Assembly (NCBI GenBank): GCA_030429005.1
Contig: JAUIDP010000013.1
Coordinates: 1 to 56,354 of the forward strand
DNA length: 56,354 bases
Source: Gammaproteobacteria bacterium
Lineage (GTDB): Bacteria > Pseudomonadota > Gammaproteobacteria > Steroidobacterales > Woeseiaceae
Direction: 5' to 3'
Shown: in pieces, positions 9,255 to 17,994 of the stretch
Layout of the letters: each line of letters opens with the position of its first letter
Position numbering within the stretch: the first letter of the stretch is position 1
Made by a program: the position numbers and the translations under genes
The notes under the pieces: generated by a model
Database searches by the model: none
Seen by the model: only the letters and a program-made list of their open reading frames with translations
What the model was told of the DNA's origin: nothing

Positions 9255-10735
9255 CCGGCAAGTTCTTGTTGACAATTGATGAGGGAACCAGCAGCACGCG
9301 AACCATCATCTACGATCATGAGATCCGCGTGGTTGCCAGCGCGCAACGGGAATTCAAACAACATTACCCGGTGCCGGGATGGGTGGAACACGATCCGGAA
9401 GAAATCTGGGCAGCGATACAGGTTGTCACCAGTGAAGCGATGCAATCAGCCGGCGCGGCTGCGGCCGACATAAGCGGTATCGGCATTACCAACCAGCGCG
9501 AAACGACGCTGGTCTGGGACCGCCGGTCGGGTGAGTGTATTTACAACGCGATCGTCTGGCAGGACCGGCGCACGGCTGCTGCCTGCGATACATTCCGGGC
9601 CGACGGCAAAGAGGCGTTGGTCGAAGGGCGTACCGGCTTGCGACTGGACCCGTATTTTTCAGCAACGAAGCTGGCCTGGATCCTCGATAACGTTGCCGGC
9701 GCCCGCGAGCGTGCTGAACGCGGCGAGCTCGCTTTCGGCACGGTTGACAGCTTTGTCCTGTGGCGCCTGACAGGCGGCAAGGTGCACGCAACGGATGCGA
9801 CCAACGCGTCGAGAACCATGTTATTCAATATTCACACCCAGCAGTGGGACGAGGAACTGCTGGAGCTGTTCGCTATCCCGGCCAGCCTGCTGCCGGCGGT
9901 GCACGATTGCGCAGAACAATACGGTGTCGGCGACTGCGCTGTGCTGCGCGGTGTACCTGTCCTCGGCATTGCAGGAGACCAGCAGGCGGCGCTCATCGGC
10001 CAGGCCGGGTTCGACCGCGGCACGGTCAAGAGCACCTACGGGACCGGTTGCTTCGTGCTGGCCAATACGTCGGACGAGGCACTGCAGTCGGCGAACAAGC
10101 TGTTGACGACCGTTGCCCTGAGGCTCGACGGCAAGGTCAGCTATGGCCTCGAAGGCAGCGTTTTTGTCGCGGGCTCGGCCATACAATGGCTGCGTGATGA
10201 GCTCGGACTGGTGGCCTCGTCAGAAGCGACCGAGGCGGTCGCCATGGAAACGGGCGTCGTTGATGATGTTCATGTCGTGCCGGCATTTGCCGGGCTGGGC
10301 GCGCCGTACTGGGACCCTTATGCGCGCGGCGCGGTGCTGGGCCTGACCCGCGGCAGCGGCCGTGAGCAGATCGTAACGGCCACGCTGCAGGCCATCGCCT
10401 ACCAGACCTGCGACCTGCTCGATGCCATGGTCGATGATGGCATCGCCCCGTCCATCATCAGGGTCGACGGCGGCATGGTTGCGAACAACTGGTTCCTGCA
10501 GTTTCTTGCCGATGTGCTGGGTATTGCAGTCGAACGTCCGACCGATGTCGAGTCCACCGCGCTCGGCGCAACCTATCTCGCCGGGCTGAGTGCGGGGCTG
10601 TTCGATTCGACCGATGCGATCGCTGCCAGGTGGCAAAGTGACCGCCTGTTCGAGCCGGAAATGAGCAACGATCGCCGGCAGGCGTTGTTGCAGGGTTGGC
10701 GTACCGCCGTTGGCCGGGTTGGCAGTCATGCTTAG
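9251..10735 (+). CDS. glpK: Glycerol kinase
   Basis: A 494-residue FGGY-family kinase phosphorylating glycerol to sn-glycerol 3-phosphate. It begins [18 protein letters not shown] (phosphate-binding loop), then [53 protein letters not shown] and the C-terminal [17 protein letters not shown], all standard for GlpK. The ATG at 9251 overlaps the stop of the thioesterase; longer upstream frames are shadows. No glycerol facilitator is adjacent. The product would feed the glycerol-3-phosphate dehydrogenase at 34190-35785. Its last 8 bases overlap the following kinase gene. Confidence 0.96.
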   Translation: MTGKFLLTIDEGTSSTRTIIYDHEIRVVASAQREFKQHYPVPGWVEHDPEEIWAAIQVVTSEAMQSAGAAAADISGIGITNQRETTLVWDRRSGECIYNAIVWQDRRTAAACDTFRADGKEALVEGRTGLRLDPYFSATKLAWILDNVAGARERAERGELAFGTVDSFVLWRLTGGKVHATDATNASRTMLFNIHTQQWDEELLELFAIPASLLPAVHDCAEQYGVGDCAVLRGVPVLGIAGDQQAALIGQAGFDRGTVKSTYGTGCFVLANTSDEALQSANKLLTTVALRLDGKVSYGLEGSVFVAGSAIQWLRDELGLVASSEATEAVAMETGVVDDVHVVPAFAGLGAPYWDPYARGAVLGLTRGSGREQIVTATLQAIAYQTCDLLDAMVDDGIAPSIIRVDGGMVANNWFLQFLADVLGIAVERPTDVESTALGATYLAGLSAGLFDSTDAIAARWQSDRLFEPEMSNDRRQALLQGWRTAVGRVGSHA

Positions 10736-12014
10736 GGCACGGCAGAAAATCGGCAAGTACCGGATTATGGGTCGCATTTCGTCGGGCCCGCTGGCTGATG
10801 TCTATCGCGCCTTCGATACGATCCAGAAGCAGCGGGTGGCGTTGAAAATTCCGACGACCACGAGCGGCGCCACAGAAGCGGAGTTCCTGCACGAGGTGCA
10901 GGTCGCGACCCGGTTGCAGCACCCGAATATCCTGTCGGTCCTGAATGCGAGCTACATTGACGAGCATTTCGTGATTGCGATGGAACTCGGCGAGCAATCG
11001 CTGGCGGATCGGATCGAGCGGCGCATGTCCACGGCCAGCGCACTGGAGCTCGCCGGCCAGGCAATCAATTCGGTAGCCTTCGCGCACGAACACAAGATCA
11101 TCCATTGCGACATCAAGCCCGAGAATTTCATCCTGTTCCCTGGCAACCGGCTGAAGCTCGCCGACTTCGGCTTCGCCAAGGTCAGCCTGCGAACACTGAA
11201 AGCTTCCGGTTCCGGCACGATCGACTACATTGCACCGGAGCAGGCGATGGGCCGGCCCAAGTTCCAGTCTGACGTGTTCTCGCTCGGGCTGGTCCTGTAT
11301 CGACTGTTTTCGGGCAAATTGCCCGAGTGGCCATTCGAGTGGCCGATGCCCGGTCACGAACGGCTTGCAGCGCGCGTGCGCCCCGGACTGATTGCAATGC
11401 TGCGCAAGGCTATCCAGCTGGACCCGAAGAAGCGCTACCGCGACGCGGAACAGATGCGGGTCGAGTTTGATCGCATCGACAGCCGCTCGCGCCGGCAGAG
11501 AAAATCTCGTGGCAAAACCCGGGCACGCAACGGCAATTCCTGGCGGCGCATGCAGTGGCGTGAATTCCAGCAGCAATACCGCAGTACATTGCATACGCAT
11601 CACCAGTGCCGGCGTTGCGAGGGCCCGGTCGCGATGAGCATGCAGGCGTGCCCGTGGTGCGGTTTTGATAACCCGGCTCGCGGCTCGGAGTCGAACATGG
11701 CTTCAAGTTGCCCGCGCTGCGAGCGCGGCGTCAAGAATGACTGGGACTACTGCCCGTGGTGTTACGGCCCCGGCTTCGTTGCCGAGACGTCCCGTGTTTA
11801 CCCGGACAAGCGCTACACGAGTCGTTGCAGCAACAAGCGCTGCAAGGGCTTGCTGATGCCGTTCATGCGCTATTGCCCGTGGTGCCGAACAAAGGTCCGC
11901 AAGCCGTGGAAGCTGCCGGGCAAACGCAGCAGCTGCAAAGCCTGCAACTGGGGTATCGCCGCGGATTTCTGGAAATATTGCGCATGGTGCCGGGAACCCT
12001 TGCATCGTGAATAG
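10728..12014 (+). CDS. Ser/Thr protein kinase with four C-terminal zinc ribbons
   Basis: A 428-residue cytoplasmic Hanks-type kinase. The kinase domain (about 10-250) has a divergent glycine loop ([12 protein letters not shown]), ATP lysine K40 in VALKIP, E56, catalytic loop HCDIKPENF (H126-D128-N133; HCD instead of HRD), DFG at 147-149 and APE at 169-171. A basic linker (252-275, [11 protein letters not shown]) leads to four zinc-ribbon units, each with two Cys pairs: 294/297 with 308/311, 328/331 with 342/345, 367/372 with 383/386, and 403/406 with 418/421. The start is the ATG at 10728, overlapping the glpK stop. The next gene, a PP2C phosphatase, overlaps its end by 8 bases, so kinase and phosphatase form a translationally coupled pair. 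Kinases with zinc ribbons paired with PP2C and vWA proteins are known from TerY-P triads, and vWA genes lie downstream here. Confidence 0.92.
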   Translation: MLRARQKIGKYRIMGRISSGPLADVYRAFDTIQKQRVALKIPTTTSGATEAEFLHEVQVATRLQHPNILSVLNASYIDEHFVIAMELGEQSLADRIERRMSTASALELAGQAINSVAFAHEHKIIHCDIKPENFILFPGNRLKLADFGFAKVSLRTLKASGSGTIDYIAPEQAMGRPKFQSDVFSLGLVLYRLFSGKLPEWPFEWPMPGHERLAARVRPGLIAMLRKAIQLDPKKRYRDAEQMRVEFDRIDSRSRRQRKSRGKTRARNGNSWRRMQWREFQQQYRSTLHTHHQCRRCEGPVAMSMQACPWCGFDNPARGSESNMASSCPRCERGVKNDWDYCPWCYGPGFVAETSRVYPDKRYTSRCSNKRCKGLLMPFMRYCPWCRTKVRKPWKLPGKRSSCKACNWGIAADFWKYCAWCREPLHRE

Positions 12015-12834
12015 TTCATTCACGGACGACGCAGTGTTGCTGGGTAGCGGGCTGACAGAGGATCGTCACGAAGGTGCTGTCGGCGGCGGCCAGGTGATCG
12101 GATTTTCCTGTCCCTCGCCGGATCGGGAAACGGAAAACGAAGACTGTGCCGCCGTCATTCCGTACGGCCCGGAAGCCGCGGTACTGGTCGTGGCAGACGG
12201 GGCCGGCGGCCTGCCGGCAGGGCGGCTCGCATCGCAGACTGCGGTTACAACGCTGGTTAGCAGCCTGCAGGACTCGGGACAGAAAACGATTGTACTGCGC
12301 ACGGCGGTTCTCGACGGTATCGAGGCCGCGAACGAGGCTGTGCTGGCCATGGCGAGCGGCGCGGCGACGACTTTCACCGTCGTCACGATCGAGGGTCGTA
12401 TTGCCCGTGCCTACCAGATCGGCGACTCGGAAGGCATGGTGGTCGGCCAGCGCGGCTTGTTGCGCCTGCAGACCCCGGTGCAGTCGCCAACCGGCTTCGC
12501 CGTGGAGGCCGGTTTTCTGAACGAACGCGAAGCCCTGCATCACCAGGACCGGCACCTGGTGTCGAATTTCCTAGGCAGCAGCGAGATGCGCATCGACATC
12601 GGCCATGCCGTCAAGCTGCAGGCGAGGGATACAATCCTGCTGGCGAGTGATGGACTGATGGACAACGTCCTGGTCGGTGAAATCGTCGAGCGAATTCGCA
12701 AAGGGCCGCTCGACAAAGCGGCAGATGCGGTTGTTGCGCTGGCGCGGCGGCGCATGAGCGGCACGGCACCGGAGCAGCCCAGCAAGCCGGACGACCTGAC
12801 CTTGTTGCTGTTCCGAAAGCCGTATCGCCCTTGA
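12007..12834 (+). CDS. PP2C-type protein Ser/Thr phosphatase
   Basis: A 275-residue single-domain metal-dependent phosphatase, predicted to reverse phosphorylation by the neighbouring kinases. Metal-ligand motifs are visible: ENEDCAAV (Asp 46), VVADGAGGLPAG (Asp 64), a GDSEG segment, LASDGLMDN and PDDLTLLL near the end. No membrane helix or regulatory domain is seen. The start is taken as GTG 12007, inside the end of the kinase gene; an 8-base overlap suggests coupling. It is followed by a 235-base gap before the glycine-rich lipoprotein, so the kinase/phosphatase pair might be expressed with glpK, or the whole region may be a longer transcript. Confidence 0.92.
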   Translation: MNSSFTDDAVLLGSGLTEDRHEGAVGGGQVIGFSCPSPDRETENEDCAAVIPYGPEAAVLVVADGAGGLPAGRLASQTAVTTLVSSLQDSGQKTIVLRTAVLDGIEAANEAVLAMASGAATTFTVVTIEGRIARAYQIGDSEGMVVGQRGLLRLQTPVQSPTGFAVEAGFLNEREALHHQDRHLVSNFLGSSEMRIDIGHAVKLQARDTILLASDGLMDNVLVGEIVERIRKGPLDKAADAVVALARRRMSGTAPEQPSKPDDLTLLLFRKPYRP

Positions 12835-13069
12835 AAATCAACAGGCTACGATTATGTCAATGCAGCGATGCACGGCCATGGCGCCGGCCCGGGTGCGGGT
12901 GTTGATCGATACGTGAGCGCGTATTATCGTCAGAGCACAGCTTGAACGTTGCCGGTGCGAAGACCGCACCGGTTTTCGATGGAACTCGGACCGCACTTTG
13001 TGGCTCAAATCCAGTAATCACGGCGCCTCGGGAGGCAGCCGTTACATCCCGGACCGAGAGGACAGGACC

Positions 13070-14401
13070 ATGAAACACAACCAGACCGCAGCACCGCTCT
13101 TCGCGTGGATCAAGCCATTAACGCTCGTCGTTGCTGCGTTCCTGGTAATCAGCGGCTGCAAATCGGAAATGACGGTGCCGACACCGCCGAGTAGTGGCGG
13201 TATGCCTGCACCGCCACCGCCGCCCAGTGGATCGTCGAGTGGCCAGTCCGGTAGCCAGTCCGGCGGGCAAAGCCAGCCGAGTGGCCAGTCGCAGGGGCAG
13301 AGCGGTGGCCAGTCCGGCGGACAAAGTGGCGGCCAGTCGGGTGGCCAGTCAGGCGGCCAATCGGGAGGACAATCCGGTGGATCGTCCGGCGGCCAGTCTG
13401 GCGGCGGTCAATCCGGTGGTGGTATGCCCGGTGGCGGCATGCCGGGTGGTGGCCAGTCGGGCGGCGGTATGCCGGGCGGTGGCATGCCCGGTGGCGGTTC
13501 ACAGAGCCCCAGTGGTTCGTCCGGCGGATCATCGGGCGGTGCCGGCGAAGTTGGCAGTTTTCCGGGTGGCGGTGGCGGCGATGACAGCATCCCGCCGCCC
13601 CCAAGTGAGCGCGGCAGTGGCAGTGGCGGCGATGCCAGCGGTTCCGCTGGCGGCGGCGGTGAATCGTCCGGTGGCCAGGGCGGTGCTGACGGCGACGGCG
13701 ACAGCAGCAGCGACGGCGACGGCCAGTCGGGTGGCGATTGCGGTGATACCGGCGCGCTGCCAGGCGGCGTTGGCGGTATGGGCCAGGCAGGCGAATGCCT
13801 CGGTGGCGGCGGTGCGGCCGCTGCGGACTCGGACGCTTCTGCTTCATCATCATCTGCTGCAGGTGGCGGCGGTGGTGGCGGCGGTTCGGCCGACGGTGAA
13901 GCGTCACCCGGTGGCGGTTCCGGCAGCGGTGACGGTAGCACTGGCTCGGTTGCGGGAACCGGCGGCGCCGGCAGTGCCGGTGAATTTCCCGAGGAAAGTG
14001 CCGACGAACGAGCGGCACGCCTCGGCAAGGAACTGGATGAGTCCATCGGCGGCTTCGATGAGGTACTGATGGAAGAACAACAGGAGGTTGCTGCAGTTGG
14101 CCGCAACACCGAAGGTTTCGGTGATGGCGGCGACGGCGGTGGCGGCGGCATCAGCCTGGGCCAGCAGGCCGCGGGCGCTGGAGGCGGTGTGACGGTCGCG
14201 AACAATTCGGCAATCGAGCGCGAGTCGCCGACGGCCGGGATGACCCAGGCTGAAATCGAGGAGCGTACGCCGGACGATATTGCCGTCATGGTTGACGATG
14301 ACATCATTGCCAGGCAGCTGCGCGAGGCAGCGCTGGCCGAGGAAGATCCTGCCTTGCGCGACCGGCTGTGGGAAGAATATCGCAAGTACAAAGGGCTGTG
14401 A
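13070..14401 (+). CDS. Low-complexity Gly/Ser/Gln-rich lipoprotein with conserved-looking C-terminus
   Basis: A 443-residue exported protein. The hydrophobic segment LTLVVAAFLVISGC ends in a lipobox with Cys 30. After it come a proline patch (PAPPPPP), GGQS tetrapeptide repeats (about 78-104), GGGMP repeats (about 116-143), then Gly/Ser/Asp-rich sequence to about 300. From about 305 the protein becomes ordered and charged: EESADERAARLGKELDESIG, and a C-terminal block DDIIARQLREAALAEEDPAL ending in EEYRKYKGL. The ATG at 13070 has GAGAGGAC upstream (13057-13064); the in-frame upstream extension is rejected. I read it as a flexible outer-membrane-anchored linker or surface element, with the C-terminal block as the binding part. 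Function unknown. Confidence 0.82.
   Translation: MKHNQTAAPLFAWIKPLTLVVAAFLVISGCKSEMTVPTPPSSGGMPAPPPPPSGSSSGQSGSQSGGQSQPSGQSQGQSGGQSGGQSGGQSGGQSGGQSGGQSGGSSGGQSGGGQSGGGMPGGGMPGGGQSGGGMPGGGMPGGGSQSPSGSSGGSSGGAGEVGSFPGGGGGDDSIPPPPSERGSGSGGDASGSAGGGGESSGGQGGADGDGDSSSDGDGQSGGDCGDTGALPGGVGGMGQAGECLGGGGAAAADSDASASSSSAAGGGGGGGGSADGEASPGGGSGSGDGSTGSVAGTGGAGSAGEFPEESADERAARLGKELDESIGGFDEVLMEEQQEVAAVGRNTEGFGDGGDGGGGGISLGQQAAGAGGGVTVANNSAIERESPTAGMTQAEIEERTPDDIAVMVDDDIIARQLREAALAEEDPALRDRLWEEYRKYKGL
13238..13504 (+). repeat. In-frame GGQS and GGGMP codon repeats
   Basis: About 270 bases of degenerate tandem repeats inside the lipoprotein gene. A 12-base unit of the type GGC-CAG-TCC-GGC recurs with synonymous changes, then a 15-base unit encoding Gly-Gly-Gly-Met-Pro. 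Third positions vary between units, so the protein repeat seems to be kept by selection on amino acids rather than being a recent duplication. Repeat number may differ between strains. Confidence 0.85.
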
Positions 14402-14418
14402 GGGGAACTCGCTGGCGT

Positions 14419-15648
14419 ATGAAGAAGATCACGCTGCTGATAAGTCTGTACGTGTTGTTGCCCGGGTGCTCCGTCAACGAGGTCATCACGGCCGAGGAAA
14501 CGGAACTGGTCGTGGCGGAGGCGCCGCCCGAAGAGAATCTGCTACTCGACATCGGCATCATCCAGTTTGCCGAGGGCGTGCCGGAGGACAATGAACCCAG
14601 CGATACCCAGGTCTTCGAGGAAATCCGCGCAGCCGAGTCGCGCTATCTTGCCTACCACCTGAAGAAAACCCTGCAAGGCAGCGGCCACTGGGGTGCGGTG
14701 CGTGTTATTCCATCCAGCAGCGCCTTTACCGACGTCATCATCGAAGGTGAAATCGTGGAGTCTGATGGCGAGTTCGTCACGCTGGACGTTGACATTCGCG
14801 ATGCGCGGGGCGTGCCCTGGTATCGCAAGTCGTACAGCACCCAGACCGGCGTTTCGTCGTATTCCGTGAATCGGGACCGGCGGCAGGATCCGTACCAGAA
14901 GATTTTCAATGACATTGCGAATGACCTGAGTGCCTATGTCGCGCAGATGGAACCGAAGTCGATCACGGATATCCGCAATGTATCGGAACTGCAATTCTTT
15001 GCCGATATGTCGCCCGAAGCTTATGGCGAGCACCTTGCAACTGACGAAGAAGGCTATACACAGGCCGTCAGGTTGCCGGCCGAGAACGACCCCGGCGTTG
15101 ATCGGCTGCGACGCATCCGCGAGCGCGACCGGCTCGTGGTCGACACGCTGAACGAGCACTATGCCAATTTTTATTACGGCATTGCGATCCCGTACCACTC
15201 GTGGCGCAAAACCGCCCGCGAAGAGTCGATTAACTACCGGCAGGTCAAACGCTCCGCCAACCTGCAGACACTGATGGGCGCCGTTGTGCTGGCCGGGTCG
15301 CTGGCGGTCAATACCGACAGCGGAGGCAAGCAAACCCGCTACATCAATCGCAGCTTGCAGGGCATCGGCATCCAGCAGGGCTGGGACACCATGTTCGGTG
15401 GTATATCGCGGCGTTCCGAGGCAAACATCCACCTGGAGTCCATCAAGGAACTGTCCGAGTCGTTCGGGGCAGAAGCGGCGCCGATGGTGATATCGGTAGA
15501 AGGACAGGCGCGGCGCCTGACCGGCACCGCTGCCGCGCAGTACGAGAGCTGGCGACGAATTCTGAAACAGATCTACGAGTCTGAGACCGGGTTTGTCGAG
15601 CCGGTCGACGAATCGCTTCCGGAACGCGTCCCAGAACCCACGGGCTAA
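14419..15648 (+). CDS. Uncharacterised envelope lipoprotein
   Basis: A 409-residue protein with a short signal peptide MKKITLLISLYVLLPGCS; Cys 17 would be lipidated. The body begins LLLDIGIIQFAEGVPE, followed by a region like the beta-rich fold of secreted accessory lipoproteins (ESRYLAYHLKKTLQGSGHWG, VIIEGEIVESDGEFVTLDVD) and a helical C-terminal half with a conserved-looking YYGIAIPYHSWRKTAREE. A possible short hydrophobic segment (LMGAVVLAGSLAV) lies near residue 290. The start at 14419 follows the previous stop by 17 bases. The overall appearance is that of periplasmic lipoproteins that accompany Ser/Thr kinase clusters; I cannot name the family. It probably works with the glycine-rich lipoprotein. 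Confidence 0.8.
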   Translation: MKKITLLISLYVLLPGCSVNEVITAEETELVVAEAPPEENLLLDIGIIQFAEGVPEDNEPSDTQVFEEIRAAESRYLAYHLKKTLQGSGHWGAVRVIPSSSAFTDVIIEGEIVESDGEFVTLDVDIRDARGVPWYRKSYSTQTGVSSYSVNRDRRQDPYQKIFNDIANDLSAYVAQMEPKSITDIRNVSELQFFADMSPEAYGEHLATDEEGYTQAVRLPAENDPGVDRLRRIRERDRLVVDTLNEHYANFYYGIAIPYHSWRKTAREESINYRQVKRSANLQTLMGAVVLAGSLAVNTDSGGKQTRYINRSLQGIGIQQGWDTMFGGISRRSEANIHLESIKELSESFGAEAAPMVISVEGQARRLTGTAAAQYESWRRILKQIYESETGFVEPVDESLPERVPEPTG

Positions 15649-15657
15649 AGAGACAGC

Positions 15658-17994
15658 GTGACGCAGGACCTGCACAAAGGGACGGAGCTCGCCGACCGTT
15701 ACACCCTGGTTCGTCAACTGGGTGCGGGACCGCAGACGCAAGCGTGGCTGGCAACGGATCGCATGACCCGGGCCAGCGTTGTACTGAAGATTCTGGGTCG
15801 CCAGGGGCTTTTACCAGCCGATCTCAAGGCGGAATGGCAAACCAGCATACGCCTGCTGCACCCGCACATTGTCCGCGTGTTCGAGTTTCACGACGATGCG
15901 GACGCCACCTTTTACAGCATGCAATTCGTTGACGGTGCGGATATCGCTGTGTTGAGCGGCGCACCGCTGGCGGACAGCCTGCCGGCGCTGGCGCTGATAG
16001 CCGGTGCGCTGGACTATGCGCACGGTAAAGGCGTCGTGCACAGGGACATCAAGGCAAGCAACATCCTGCTCGACAGGAACGGCGCGCCGTGGCTCACGGA
16101 CTTCGGCTCAGCCGCCGCGGTGAATACGCCGGCGAGCGGAGGCTCGCTGATCGCCGCGTCTCCGCAAACTCTTGCCGGGGAACCGGCCCAACCGGCCGAC
16201 GACGTGTTCGCATTCGGCGGCCTGGTATACGAGCTGGTGTCCGGTCGGTCGCCGTATTCATCGGCACGAACGCGCGAGGACATCCTGCACAAGCGTCCGG
16301 ACGCGCTGACGACGGCGGGCGGTGAACCGGTACCTGCTGCTGTCGCCGAACTCGTCGCCGATATGCTGGCGAAAGACGCTGCCGCACGGCCAGCAGCCAA
16401 AGCGGTCGCCAGCCGATTAGCCGCCGCAGGCTTCGAAGCGGCGCCGGCGCCGGCGCATTACATTGGCCGGGGCACGCCGGTCAGTGCAGAGCTGATCGAA
16501 ACCAGTCGCAGCATCAAGGCGCACAAACCGGCACGTGAAAAACCGGTGCCGGTTGGAACGCAGGAGAATTCGGGGATCAGTCCGAAGACACTGGGTGTCG
16601 GACTCGCGTTACTCGTGGTCCTGCTTATCGGTGTCGTTTTCGTCCTGCCGCGGACAGTTTCTGTCGACGGTCCCGAGGCGCCTGGCACCGCTGCCGAAGC
16701 ACCTGCAACAACAGATGCGGTGCAACCGGCCGAGTCTGATGCCGGGGCGCCGCAGCGCGACGCCCGCGTCGTGGCACGTACCGAGACAGACGAAGTACTC
16801 GGCGAATTGTTGTCGATGATGAACACGCTGGAGCAACGTGCGGTGCAGCGCTGGGGTGGCGCACGCTTTCGCCGGGCAAAGGAAATTTACGCCGAAGCCG
16901 ACGCTGCGTACCTGGCGCGTGACTATGCCACGGCGAGCGAAAAATACCGCGAGACAATTGCGGCCGTGGAGCCCCTGCTCGATGAGGTGGACAAAGTCTT
17001 TGCAGCGACCTATGCCGATGCAGAGGCGGCGCTCGAGGCTGCGAATACAGCGGACGCCTTGCAGTTGTTCGAGCTTGCCGTCGCCATCACGCCGGGGCAT
17101 GCAGGTGCGCGCGCCGGTCTTGCGCGAGCTCGCAACCTGGATACCGTGCTGACTTTGACAGATCGCGGGACGACGCTGGAGCGCAACCTGGAGCTGGAAG
17201 CAGCACAACAGAGTTTCCGCCAGGCCGTCGAGATCGATCCCAAGTGGCAGCCGGCGCAGGAAGGCCTGCAACGCGTCAGCACCGAACTGAATGAAATGCG
17301 TTTCGATATGCGCATGACGGAAGGGCTGTTAGCAATATCCGACGGCCACTACGATGCGGCACGCGCGGCTTTTCGTATGGCCCAGGAATTGAAACCGGAA
17401 TCCCGCGAGCCCGCCGACGGGCTGCTGCAGGTTGAACAGGAAATTCGCCTGAACCAGATCAGTGCATACGAGCAACAGGCCTTGCAGCAGCAGGAAGACG
17501 AAGCCTGGACAGAGGCCATTGCGACTTACGAGAAGATCCTCGAAATCGACGACAACCTGGTGTTCGCGCGCGATGGCTTGCAGGCGGCGCAACAGATGGC
17601 GGGCCTGCACGCACAGCTCGACGACTATATTGCCGAACCCAACAGCCTGAGCGCGCCGTCGACAATGCAAAAAGCGACGATGATGGTCGTGGACATCACG
17701 CGCATGGAATCCGTCGGGCCGGTCCTGGCCGGCAAACGCGACGAGCTGTCGCGGCTGTTGAAACGGGCGGCTACGCCGCTGCCCGTGCAGCTGGTCTCCG
17801 ACAATGCAACCGATGTTTCTGTCTACAAAGTTGGTAAACTCGGCAGCTTCGAAACTCACGAGTTGAGTTTGCGTCCCGGCAAGTATGTCGCCGTCGGCAG
17901 CCGTCCCGGCTACCGCGATGTGCGGCTCGAATTTCTTGTCGGGCCGGAACAGGAAACCGGACCGATAGTGATTCGTTGCGAGGAAGCCATTTGA
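15658..17994 (+). CDS. Membrane Ser/Thr protein kinase with extracytoplasmic TPR-like domain
   Basis: A 778-residue receptor-type kinase. The N-terminal kinase domain (about 12-262) has LGAGPQTQAWLA, K44 in VVLKIL, catalytic loop HRDIKASNILL (H128, D130, N135) and DFG 148-150; the APE motif is altered to SPQ. A single membrane helix (about 312-330, LGVGLALLVVLLIGVVFVLP) separates it from a helical periplasmic part with TPR-like units at about 400-640 (for example YEQQALQQQEDEAWTEAIATYE) and a small beta domain at the end. The start is GTG 15658, 9 bases after the previous stop. The next gene starts within its stop codon region (TTGA at 17991). Its periplasmic tail may sense the state of the envelope assembly encoded around it. 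Confidence 0.9.
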   Translation: MTQDLHKGTELADRYTLVRQLGAGPQTQAWLATDRMTRASVVLKILGRQGLLPADLKAEWQTSIRLLHPHIVRVFEFHDDADATFYSMQFVDGADIAVLSGAPLADSLPALALIAGALDYAHGKGVVHRDIKASNILLDRNGAPWLTDFGSAAAVNTPASGGSLIAASPQTLAGEPAQPADDVFAFGGLVYELVSGRSPYSSARTREDILHKRPDALTTAGGEPVPAAVAELVADMLAKDAAARPAAKAVASRLAAAGFEAAPAPAHYIGRGTPVSAELIETSRSIKAHKPAREKPVPVGTQENSGISPKTLGVGLALLVVLLIGVVFVLPRTVSVDGPEAPGTAAEAPATTDAVQPAESDAGAPQRDARVVARTETDEVLGELLSMMNTLEQRAVQRWGGARFRRAKEIYAEADAAYLARDYATASEKYRETIAAVEPLLDEVDKVFAATYADAEAALEAANTADALQLFELAVAITPGHAGARAGLARARNLDTVLTLTDRGTTLERNLELEAAQQSFRQAVEIDPKWQPAQEGLQRVSTELNEMRFDMRMTEGLLAISDGHYDAARAAFRMAQELKPESREPADGLLQVEQEIRLNQISAYEQQALQQQEDEAWTEAIATYEKILEIDDNLVFARDGLQAAQQMAGLHAQLDDYIAEPNSLSAPSTMQKATMMVVDITRMESVGPVLAGKRDELSRLLKRAATPLPVQLVSDNATDVSVYKVGKLGSFETHELSLRPGKYVAVGSRPGYRDVRLEFLVGPEQETGPIVIRCEEAI

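Noticed and set aside
12902-12927. Sigma70-type promoter before the Gly-rich lipoprotein
   Set aside because: TTGATC and TATTAT are present but only 14 bases apart, too short for a convincing promoter.
13238-13504. Possible CRISPR or minisatellite array
   Set aside because: Repeats are in frame, without spacers, and vary at third codon positions; they encode GGQS and GGGMP.
13408-14391. Long minus-strand Pro/Ser-rich frame over the Gly-rich lipoprotein
   Set aside because: It is the complement of Gly/Ser codons; no start signal and no non-repetitive conserved part.
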